Positions 44,057-50,222 of a stretch of 50,222 bases of DNA are shown piece by piece. The position numbers and the translations under genes are program-made. The notes beneath the pieces are model-generated. The model worked only from the letters and a program-made list of their open reading frames with translations. It ran no database searches and was not told where the DNA came from. Origin of the DNA: Metabacillus arenae (GTDB taxonomy: Bacteria; Bacillota; Bacilli; Bacillales; Bacillaceae); the NCBI RefSeq assembly GCF_014773385.1, contig NZ_JACXAI010000013.1, positions 1 through 50,222 of the forward strand, in the 5' to 3' direction. Numbering within the stretch: position 1 is the first letter of the stretch; each line of letters begins with the position of its first letter.

Positions 44057-44606
44057 TTTGAACCCCCTAAAACATTACCATCTTTTATAGATGAATGTAT
44101 TTTGCCCATGAGTTAATACGAATTAAATAAGGCGGAGAAATAGATCATGCTGCTTGAACTCCAATTCCTTATTAACCGCCTTTACTTATTTTTAGTTTCA
44201 AGGCAGCATCTTATGACATCCAAACATTAGGAATAGTGACATTCAATTAATAGCACTGCCAACACAAAACTTTCACTTAATAGGTAAATTTTCTAGGAAA
44301 TCAACATATAGAAAAAACTGTTTCATTTGGCTCTTTTTTCTGTTTAAGGATATATTCCCCTTTTTATTTTGTACATATTTTTAGGAAAAGAAGGGGAATG
44401 ATAATAACATGATAAAAGAGGTTTAAGGAATAGTAAGTAGTGTATTTTACCTCCTTCAAGGCATCTATAAATAATATGCATCAAATGCACAAAACATTTC
44501 TTATAACTATTTTTCGTTATATTTGCGGTCATGTGTAGGAATAACCACATACTTGTCGAATGTATAAAAATAGGTTCAAAATTGAAAAAAGGAGGACTCT
44601 TTCACT
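44057..44606. other. Geneless AT-rich stretch before the 74-residue ORF
   Basis: About 550 bp. GGCGG (about 44131) and CCGCC (about 44177) could close a long hairpin. A 68-codon minus-strand frame (44344-44550) lacks a ribosome site and reads unlike a protein. I assign nothing here. Confidence 0.4.
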
Positions 44607-44831
44607 ATGGGAAAGCAACCCGAACTCTATGTCCTTGATGATAAGTTGGTTGCGGTTTTTTCGGTAAACTTCGGTGAATGTGTTGTGAAGATGGAATGTC
44701 TTTTTTCAGACGAAGAAATTGTAGATTACACCATAGTATTTAACGGAACTGTTAAAGATAAAGAAAGAGTAACGGAAAAAATGCTAATACAAGCGGTGGA
44801 ATTATGTAAAAACCAAAAAGTTTACGTATGA
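44607..44831 (+). CDS. Small hypothetical protein, 74 residues
   Basis: No family recognised. The protein (MGKQPELYVLDDKLVAVFSV start, KMECLFSDEEIVDYTIVFNG middle, amphipathic helix VTEKMLIQAVELCKNQK) looks like a compact beta-sheet followed by one helix, and it is acidic. AAAAAAGGAGG lies 12 nt before the ATG and a tight terminator overlaps its stop, so it is a real monocistronic gene. It stands just upstream of the degQ control region. Confidence 0.65.
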   Translation: MGKQPELYVLDDKLVAVFSVNFGECVVKMECLFSDEEIVDYTIVFNGTVKDKERVTEKMLIQAVELCKNQKVYV

Positions 44832-44851
44832 GCTCCTTAGGGAGTTTTTTT
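44831..44851 (+). terminator. Terminator of the 74-residue ORF
   Basis: CTCC-TTAG-GGAG hairpin followed by seven T residues, starting at the stop codon. Confidence 0.7.
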
Positions 44852-45062
44852 ATTTTTGGGAACTTTTCAAAAAATTGTGTTTGCATAAATAAACTTTAAA
44901 TAAAGGCGAATTGTTATGTCACAGATTGCTTTTTATCGCACAGCCAACCTTTACCCTCTAAAACATTAAACCGTTCATTATTTTAAAAAGAACATACGTT
45001 TCGTGTATAAAGATGGAAATAACGATTGCCGAAAAATGCATACAAAAGACTATTGCGTTTAT

Positions 45063-45078
45063 TTGCGGTGTCACGCAT
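45063..45078 (+). promoter_or_regulatory. ComA box upstream of degQ
   Basis: TTGCGG-TGTC-ACGCAT matches the ComA consensus TTGCGG-N4-CCGCAA at 10 of 12 positions, with correct spacing. A further half-site-like TTGCG starts at 45053. A TATAAA -10 (45123-45128) without a good -35 follows. The box centre would lie near -65, as expected for a ComA-activated promoter. Confidence 0.65.
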
Positions 45079-45201
45079 AAATCATAACCCGAAAGTTTTC
45101 GGTGAAAAAATCCTCATTCTCTTATAAAATTTAATTAAAGAGATCACATAGTTTTAAGTCGTCGGTCATGCAAATGTTGATCTTAAAAAGGAGTGTGAAC
45201 G

Positions 45202-45342
45202 ATGAATCATATTAAAATTGAAGAACTAAAACAACTTTTAAATAGTCTTGAAAAAGAAATTAAGGAAACCAAGGATTCGCTCAGGCTCATTAATAAAAGC
45301 ATTGATAAATATGATAAATATAACTACATAAAGGTATCTTAA
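45202..45342 (+). CDS. degQ: DegQ, pleiotropic regulatory peptide
   Basis: This 46-residue peptide has the length and layout of B. subtilis DegQ: IEELKQLLNSLEKEIKETKD, then SLRLINKSIDKYDKYNY and a short tail KVS. It is a single amphipathic helix type. In B. subtilis DegQ stimulates phosphotransfer from DegS to DegU and so raises exoenzyme, poly-gamma-glutamate and antibiotic production, and it is induced by ComA. AAAAAGGAGTG lies about 5 nt before the ATG. The ComA box lies about 125 bp upstream. Its terminator overlaps the stop codon. It precedes comQ as in B. subtilis. Confidence 0.94.
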   Translation: MNHIKIEELKQLLNSLEKEIKETKDSLRLINKSIDKYDKYNYIKVS

Positions 45343-45369
45343 AGCTGGGCAGATGTGCCTGGCTTTTTT
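45341..45369 (+). terminator. Intrinsic terminator of degQ
   Basis: AAAGCTGGGCA (45341-45351) pairs with TGCCTGGCTTT (45356-45366; two wobbles) and runs into T residues. Confidence 0.8.
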
Positions 45370-45582
45370 GTTGGTAAAATGTTTAAGTTTTCGTTTGCGT
45401 TTAATGAATGTGATCTATGTCATGCTCCAGGCTCCTTAAGGTCAAAAGTCTTTATTCGCCTTTTTGATTGCCGCTCAAAGGTCTTGGCCCCTATTACTTA
45501 TGACTTTAATAATAAGAAAATTAAGTATTCCCCCTACTTCCTGTTTTAGTATTATAGTATAATTCTATGGGGGTGATTACTT

Positions 45583-46491
45583 TTGGACGGATTAATATTA
45601 GATGAAACCAAGTTGAAAAATACTGTCTATCACATTATCACCTCAGAGGTGAAAAATACCCATTTATCTGAGCTGATTCTCTCCTTTTTCAATTCAAGGA
45701 AGCGGTTTTTATTTGGACAACTTACTTTTATGCATTATCACATTTTTGGAGGAAAACGCGAGGATGTTTATCATTTAGTATCAGCTATTGAGTTGGTCAC
45801 ACTGGCGATTGACATTTTTGATGACTTAGAGGATTTGGATAATTATGAAGAGCCTTGGATGCAAGTTAAGCATTCTATTTCATTAAATGCTGCATCCTTA
45901 TTATTAACGATAAGCCAGAAAATTGTGTATCGTTTGTCAAATGAATGGAATACCCAGCTTCTTAACATATATCAAGACTATTTAATTGAAGCAGCAGAAG
46001 GACAGCATGAAGATTTGCTGGATTGGCAAGCCTTCGAGGAAACCTGTTTATTGACGATAAAAATGAAATCTGGAGCATTAACGGCTTTAGCCTCAGCATG
46101 CGGCAGTATGCTTGCGAGCAAAAGAGTGGATTTACAGGTCGAAAAGTATGCTTATCAAATAGGAATTGCCGCACAGCTAGATAATGATTTAAATGATTTA
46201 TTTTCATCTCAAAAGACAGATTCAAAAATAATAGATAAAAATACTTTAGCTTCCATTTTTTTAAGGACCAGCACCAACCCTTTTGCGAAGAAATTATTAG
46301 CTAATATTAAAAAAGGAAATTTTACATATACAGAAGAATATAAGCAGCTTTTATTAAAGTCGGGAGTCGTTGCCTATTTAAGCATATTAAAGCAGACGGC
46401 TATCCAGATGGCAATTACTCATATGGATGAACTTGACTTACCAAGAGATCATATAGAAATCTTAAAAGATCATTTAATCTATTTTAAATAA
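45583..46491 (+). CDS. comQ: ComQ-type polyprenyl synthetase / pheromone isoprenyl transferase
   Basis: This 302-residue protein belongs to the trans-isoprenyl diphosphate synthase fold. Both Asp-rich Mg2+ motifs are intact: DDLED (80-84) and DNDLND (200-205). In Bacillus ComQ prenylates a Trp of the ComX precursor so that it becomes the ComX pheromone. Length and position after degQ fit ComQ. TTG 45583 lies 8 nt after TGGGGGTG; TATAAT (45558-45563) is a likely -10. The expected downstream comX and comP are absent and comA follows after 137 bp. The substrate of this ComQ is therefore unclear. Confidence 0.88.
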   Translation: MDGLILDETKLKNTVYHIITSEVKNTHLSELILSFFNSRKRFLFGQLTFMHYHIFGGKREDVYHLVSAIELVTLAIDIFDDLEDLDNYEEPWMQVKHSISLNAASLLLTISQKIVYRLSNEWNTQLLNIYQDYLIEAAEGQHEDLLDWQAFEETCLLTIKMKSGALTALASACGSMLASKRVDLQVEKYAYQIGIAAQLDNDLNDLFSSQKTDSKIIDKNTLASIFLRTSTNPFAKKLLANIKKGNFTYTEEYKQLLLKSGVVAYLSILKQTAIQMAITHMDELDLPRDHIEILKDHLIYFK

Positions 46492-46628
46492 ATTGAGTAA
46501 TTGTAAAGTGCGTAAGCGGTTGCCTCTTATAGAGGGGGAAGGTGGGGTGGAATCCCAGTAATTCCATTTGTTCACTAAATAGAATGATCTAATTTTTCAG
46601 GAAGACATGGTAAAGGAGGTTGGCAGGG
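46492..46628 (+). other. comQ-comA junction lacking comX and comP
   Basis: The 137 bp between the comQ stop and the comA start hold no ComX-like ORF in any plus-strand frame, including frames overlapping the comQ 3' end. The comP kinase gene (normally over 2 kb) is missing. One startless patch reads SYRGGRWGGIPVIPFVH and contains a Trp, but I cannot call it a comX relic. CCTC-TTATA-GAGG forms a small hairpin. Confidence 0.6.
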
Positions 46629-47264
46629 TTGAAAATTCTTGTAGTTGATGATCACCCGGCTGTAGGGGAAGGAACGAAAGCAATTTTAGAGACAGAGAAA
46701 GATTTAAAAGTTGATTATTTAAGTCCTCCTTTTGATATTGATAATCTGGAGCTGCAAAACTTTGTAGAGTACGATGTCATTTTAATGGATTTAAATTTAG
46801 GAGAAATAAACGGAATGGAAATTTCCAAGAAAATTCTTGGCATAAACGATCAGGTTAAGATTGTTTTGTATACAGGCTATGATGTAAAGGATTATTTTGA
46901 AGAAGCCATTCAAATGGGGATTCATGGGGCTATTAGCAAAACAGAATCAAAAGCGGATATTTTGCATTATATAAAACATGTTGTGAATGATGAAATTGTT
47001 ATCCCTTATGATTATTTAAAGGCCCTTTTAAAGGAACCGAAAAGAGCTTATGAAGAATCGGTTGGCCAACAAGCACTTAATAATCGTGAAAAAGCGATTT
47101 TACTCGAAGTAGAAAAAGGATTAACAAACCAAGAAATTGCCGACAAGCTTCATTTAAGTAAAAGGTCGATTGAATACAGCTTAACGGGGATTTTTAATAA
47201 ACTATGTGTTGGTTCGCGTACAGAAGCCGTTTTAACAGCAAAGTCAAAGGGAATATTGGATTAA
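46629..47264 (+). CDS. comA: ComA response regulator (LuxR/NarL family)
   Basis: This 211-residue protein has a receiver domain (KILVVDDHPAV; acidic Asp7/Asp8; phosphoacceptor Asp54 in VILMDLNLG; VLYTGYDVKDYFEEAIQMG; AISKTES) and a C-terminal LuxR-type HTH (NNREKAILLEVEKGLTNQEIADKLHLSKRSIEYSLTGIFNKL). It matches B. subtilis ComA closely along its length. Phosphorylated ComA activates srfA, degQ and rap genes. TTG 46629 lies 8 nt after AAAGGAGGT and gives the conserved MKILVVDDHP start. Its usual kinase ComP is not encoded beside it. Confidence 0.95.
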   Translation: MKILVVDDHPAVGEGTKAILETEKDLKVDYLSPPFDIDNLELQNFVEYDVILMDLNLGEINGMEISKKILGINDQVKIVLYTGYDVKDYFEEAIQMGIHGAISKTESKADILHYIKHVVNDEIVIPYDYLKALLKEPKRAYEESVGQQALNNREKAILLEVEKGLTNQEIADKLHLSKRSIEYSLTGIFNKLCVGSRTEAVLTAKSKGILD

Positions 47265-47276
47265 TAATTTCGGTTG

Positions 47277-47315
47277 AACTTCTATCTGCGTAAAGAAAGT
47301 AGATAGAAGTTTTTA
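47277..47315 (+). terminator. Intrinsic terminator of comA
   Basis: AACTTCTATCT pairs with AGATAGAAGTT and continues into a T-run. Confidence 0.85.
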
Positions 47316-47544
47316 TATTGGCATAAAATCTTAAAGGTTAATTGCCCCGCCTTTTATTTGTCCAGTTTTCATAACTTATGAAAAAATATAGTGAATTTTG
47401 ATGTAAAAGTAATATTTTTTTATGAACTAGTTTAGTTGGGTACCGTATACAGATATTCTATCTTAGTTAGAAGGCATTTTTGTATAGAAAAAAAGTACAT
47501 GCATATATATGAAAGGAGCTAATAAATGAATAGGAGTGAAAGAA

Positions 47545-48222
47545 ATGTATATATATCCTTATTCACAAATTCGGTCTTCTAGAAAAAAGAATAGCAGGAT
47601 TATCGAAGTCCAAGGAATCGGTAAAGTAGAGATTATGCCAGACCAAGCTTTAATCCGGCTCGGAGTTATAACAGAAAATGAAAATGCATCAGTTGCCCAG
47701 CAAGAAAACACGGAAAGGATAAATAAAGTTCTTTCCAGCCTTAAGATGCTGGGCGTAAAAGAAGAGGAGATAGAAACATACTCATACACTGTTACACCAG
47801 TTTATCAATATCCGACAAATGGTGAGAAAATTTTAACAGGGTATGAAGTAGTAAACCTTGTGACAGTGTTAACTAGTAAGATTAATGAGATTGGCATAAT
47901 CATTGACACTGTAATTGAAAATGGAGCCAACCGAATAGAGAGCATTACTTATGAGGCAGCGAATTTACAACCGCCTATTAATGAAAGCTTAAGACTTGCT
48001 TCTAAGCAGGCATTAGAAAAAGCAAAAGTTATTGCTCAGTCATTTAAAGTGAATTTAATAGAAACTCCTGTAAAAGTGGTTGAAGTATCAAGAGCCCCTG
48101 TGCCTCAAATACAATATACATCGTTTGAAGAGGGCATGGTAAAAGGACTTTCAACCGTTGTATCTCCAAGAAAACTGGAAATTATTTCAGAATTACAAAT
48201 CTCATTTACCTATCAAAAATAG
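47545..48222 (+). CDS. SIMPL domain (DUF541) protein
   Basis: This 225-residue protein is one SIMPL/DUF541 domain: RIIEVQGIGKVEIMPDQALIRLGVITEN at the start, VLSSLKMLGVKEEEIETYSYTVTPVYQY, the TGYEVVNLVTVLTSKINEIG block, and a final VSPRKLEIISELQISFTYQ strand. Members form oligomeric shells in some bacteria, and their role is poorly known. Most are secreted; here no signal peptide is seen. ATG 47545 (7 nt after TAGGAGTG) is preferred over GTG 47536. It sits between comA and yuxO, an insertion relative to B. subtilis. Confidence 0.85.
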   Translation: MYIYPYSQIRSSRKKNSRIIEVQGIGKVEIMPDQALIRLGVITENENASVAQQENTERINKVLSSLKMLGVKEEEIETYSYTVTPVYQYPTNGEKILTGYEVVNLVTVLTSKINEIGIIIDTVIENGANRIESITYEAANLQPPINESLRLASKQALEKAKVIAQSFKVNLIETPVKVVEVSRAPVPQIQYTSFEEGMVKGLSTVVSPRKLEIISELQISFTYQK

Positions 48223-48383
48223 AGGAATCAGAACAAAAATGAAGAAGTAATAAGTTAGTCTTATTATTTACAAAAATAACATAATATCTCAATACTTCCA
48301 TTAAGTTTTTCCATTAATATGGTACCTATATCAACAACAAGGTAAAAAGAGCGCTTTTGATTCGTTGGAGGAGGTACTATTTT

Positions 48384-48464
48384 ATGGAAATTATCTCGGT
48401 ATTACCTATATTATTATTGTTAGTTTTGTATTTTGTTTTTACCGTATATATGTTAAGAAAATAA
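48384..48464 (+). CDS. 26-residue single-helix membrane peptide
   Basis: ATG 48384 follows the strong site GGAGGAGGT at 8 nt. The peptide is one hydrophobic helix (ISVLPILLLLVLYFVFTVYML) ending RK. It ends 26 bp before the dehydrogenase lipoprotein and shares its transcript. Too short for family assignment. The ribosome site argues it is translated, either as a functional microprotein or as a leader coupling translation. Confidence 0.5.
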   Translation: MEIISVLPILLLLVLYFVFTVYMLRK

Positions 48465-48490
48465 AATGTATACATAAAGGGGAGAACCGA

Positions 48491-49570
48491 GTGGACATAC
48501 GTATTCCTCTTATTTTTTTCCTGCTGCTTCTGATAAGCGGTTGCAGTGAGCAGCAAAATACCGCACAAACAAACGAGAAAAGTAAAGAACTAAGACAAAC
48601 GGACACTTCTTCAGAAAGGGAAGTGCTGATTGTAAACCTTAATGTTCCTTGGGCGATTACAAAAACTGAGGAAAACTTCTTTATATCAGAAAGAAATGGA
48701 TCAATTGTTGAATGGAATGCATCGACGAACGAAATCAAGCGAAAAAATGTTGAGCTTTCCAAAGCTGTTCATCAGGAAGGTGAAGGCGGCTTCTTAGGGA
48801 TTGAATTATTACCAGATTTTCAAAATACACAGCGGGCTTTTGCCTACCACACTTATAAGGAAAATGGCGACACGAAAAACAGAGTGGTGGTATTGGAGCG
48901 AGGAGAGGATTCCTGGAAAGAAATAAAAGTGTTGTTAGAGGATATACCAGGTGAGGTTTTTCATAATGGCGGTCGGCTAAAAATAGGTCCTGATTTAAAA
49001 TTATATATCACAACAGGTGATGCTTTGCAGTCTGAATTAGCTCAGAACACAAATTCACTTGCGGGAAAGATTTTAAGAATGAATTTAGATGGTTCCGTTC
49101 CTGAGGATAATCCTTTCACCAATTCATATGTTTATTCATATGGCCACCGAAACTCTCAAGGTTTAGCATGGGATGAAGAAGGTCAGCTCTACAGCTCAGA
49201 GCATGGGCAAGAGGCACATGACGAGCTAAACAAAATTGAACCAGGACAAAACTATGGCTGGCCTGACATCCAAGGTGATGAGGAGAAGAATGGAATGCAA
49301 ACCCCTCTCTTTCATACTGGAAATATTACCTGGGGTCCTTCAGGAATATCATATAAGGATGGGAAGCTGTATGTGGCAGCCCTTAGAGGGGAAGCAATTA
49401 TGGTTTATCCTATTGAAGGAGATGAAGCAGAAACATTCATTGATGGAGAGGGAAGAATTCGGGATGTATTGATAGATGGAAACAGTATGTATTACATTAC
49501 AAACAATACAGATGGACGGGGCACCCCTGCTGAAAATGATGATAAACTTGTTAAGGTGAATATTGAATAG
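48491..49570 (+). CDS. PQQ-dependent sugar dehydrogenase-type (soluble GDH/YliI-like) lipoprotein
   Basis: This 359-residue lipoprotein has a signal peptide with lipobox LISGC (Cys18) and a six-bladed propeller of the glucose/sorbosone dehydrogenase family: VPWAITKTEENFFISERNGSI, HQEGEGGFLGIELLPDF, HNGGRLKIGPDLKLYITTGDA, YSYGHRNSQGLAWDEEGQLYSSEHGQ and DELNKIEPGQNYGWP. It oxidises sugars with PQQ in characterised members; whether PQQ is available here is unknown. GTG 48491, 8 nt after AAAGGGGAG, puts the signal peptide at the N-terminus. The frame is open to 48365, but overlaps the small ORF. yuxO follows after 17 bp. Confidence 0.88.
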   Translation: MDIRIPLIFFLLLLISGCSEQQNTAQTNEKSKELRQTDTSSEREVLIVNLNVPWAITKTEENFFISERNGSIVEWNASTNEIKRKNVELSKAVHQEGEGGFLGIELLPDFQNTQRAFAYHTYKENGDTKNRVVVLERGEDSWKEIKVLLEDIPGEVFHNGGRLKIGPDLKLYITTGDALQSELAQNTNSLAGKILRMNLDGSVPEDNPFTNSYVYSYGHRNSQGLAWDEEGQLYSSEHGQEAHDELNKIEPGQNYGWPDIQGDEEKNGMQTPLFHTGNITWGPSGISYKDGKLYVAALRGEAIMVYPIEGDEAETFIDGEGRIRDVLIDGNSMYYITNNTDGRGTPAENDDKLVKVNIE

Positions 49571-49587
49571 ATTGGTGTGTTGAAACA

Positions 49588-49974
49588 ATGAACATTGAAA
49601 ATTCTTTAATTAAAACGTTAGGTATTGAAATTTTGGAAGTGTCAGATAGCGGAGTAATAGCGACAATGCCTGTCGACCAAAGAACAAGACAGCCATTCGG
49701 AATTCTGCACGGAGGGGCCTCAGTAGCCCTTGCAGAAACAGCAGCAAGTATTGGAGCTTATCACTTTATAGATAAAGACAATGAAATATGCGTTGGATTA
49801 GAAATTAATGCAAATCATATAAAAGCAAAAAGCGACGGTGTTGTGACTGCAAAAGCGACACTTTTCCATCGCGGTAGGTCAACAATGGTCTGGGATATTA
49901 AAATCGTAGATGAGGAAGAAGAATTAGTTTGTATTTCGAGGTGTACAATGTCGGTGTTGAAAAAACGCTCGTAA
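49588..49974 (+). CDS. yuxO: Hotdog-fold acyl-CoA thioesterase (YuxO/MenI-like)
   Basis: This 128-residue PaaI-type hotdog thioesterase has the conserved RQPFGILHGGASVALAETAAS segment with His41-Gly-Gly and the catalytic Glu50, then NHIKAKSDGVVTAKATLFHRGRSTMVWDI. Homologues such as MenI hydrolyse 1,4-dihydroxy-2-naphthoyl-CoA in menaquinone synthesis; B. subtilis YuxO (ComA2) is the counterpart downstream of comA. It lies 17 bp after the dehydrogenase gene, so probably the last gene of that transcript. A terminator follows. Confidence 0.9.
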   Translation: MNIENSLIKTLGIEILEVSDSGVIATMPVDQRTRQPFGILHGGASVALAETAASIGAYHFIDKDNEICVGLEINANHIKAKSDGVVTAKATLFHRGRSTMVWDIKIVDEEEELVCISRCTMSVLKKRS

Positions 49975-50037
49975 ATACGTTTTAAAGTGAATGATTAATA
50001 TTCGCTCGATCGCCACCTTCATTTAACAGGACAGAAT

Positions 50038-50075
50038 AAACCCGATCTAACAATTGTAAGATCGGGTTTGTTTAT
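50038..50075 (+). terminator. Intrinsic terminator of yuxO
   Basis: AAACCCGATCT (50038-50048) pairs with AGATCGGGTTT (50059-50069), followed by a T-rich tail. The remaining 150 bp to the right edge show no assignable gene. Confidence 0.8.
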
Positions 50076-50222
50076 ATTTCAATTATAACCTTAAATCCTT
50101 CTCCAGGCTTACTATGGACATCCATAGATCGAGTCAAGTACTTGTGGGAGTTTTTTTCTGAAGCTTGGTATCTCCTCTTTTGTGTATTGTTCTGACCTTT
50201 TTATGGTAACGCTTCCCCTTTT

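Noticed and set aside
44057-44250. yybP-ykoY manganese riboswitch upstream of the TerC gene
   Set aside because: No recognisable conserved loops were found upstream of the start.
44344-44550. 68-residue minus-strand frame before the 74-residue ORF
   Set aside because: No ribosome site, odd composition and no neighbour logic.
50076-50222. Partial minus-strand gene at the right edge
   Set aside because: Two overlapping minus-strand frames both look partly protein-like (one ends YGCP, one ends VIIEI), so I cannot decide and the window ends too soon.
1-50222. tRNA, rRNA or intact insertion sequences
   Set aside because: None seen: no CCA-ended cloverleaf runs, no rRNA-like blocks and no transposase ORF.

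Overview
The window looks like a chromosomal segment of a low-GC, endospore-forming Bacillaceae (Bacillus sensu lato). Evidence: AT-rich sequence, strong GGAGG-type ribosome binding sites with frequent GTG/TTG starts, clear intrinsic terminators, and gene order tracking the Bacillus subtilis yut-yum-yui-yuk/yue-com region (yutJ, yuzB, nupC-like yutK, dapF, yutM, yumC, yumB, yuiA-yuiF, ald-adeR, yueD-yueK, degQ-comQ-comA-yuxO). Protein names come from recognising families by eye; no database search was run. I saw no rRNA, tRNA, CRISPR array, prophage or intact transposase.

Layout. 0-10 kb: redox and metabolic housekeeping. Three pyridine-nucleotide flavoproteins (yutJ, yumC, yumB) surround a nucleoside transporter, dapF, an A-type Fe-S carrier and a protein built largely of 14-residue repeats. 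A Rex-like operator precedes yumB. 10-22.5 kb: Nudix hydrolase, yuiA, yuiB, the cell-wall enzyme yuiC, a cobalamin-binding-like protein with a PAP2-related membrane protein, DUF309-pepA, a GNAT acetyltransferase, an orphan lasso-type peptide gene, an aspartokinase and the yuiF transporter. 22.5-27.3 kb: an alanine-use module (ald, its PucR-type regulator, and a divergent Na+/alanine symporter) occupying the place where B. subtilis carries its type VII secretion genes. 27.6-39.2 kb: the yueD-yueI region expanded by a CBS-domain transporter with a structured leader, a Rieske oxidoreductase, an HpaB-type monooxygenase and small spore-type genes. 39.4-43.3 kb: NAD salvage (pncA, pncB), a methyltransferase and an aldo/keto reductase. 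43.3-50.2 kb: TerC, then a reduced quorum-sensing locus: degQ with a good ComA box, comQ and comA adjacent, comX and comP missing, followed by a SIMPL protein, a PQQ-type sugar dehydrogenase lipoprotein and yuxO.

Most interesting signals: (1) a 43-residue peptide with a paeninodin-like lasso leader but no ring-closing acid at core positions 7-9 and no lasso enzymes, with its own strong promoter and operator-like palindrome; (2) the comQ-comA junction with comX and comP cleanly absent while the ComA target site at degQ is kept; (3) an RNA-like leader before the CBS transporter, with nested complementary helices and no Shine-Dalgarno next to the start; (4) several families of dispersed or tandem repeats, including a 101-bp tandem array, a 55-bp terminator-type repeat, phased TTATCTTCG repeats and three copies of a 120-160 bp intergenic repeat; (5) a small two-CxxC protein gene split by one base.
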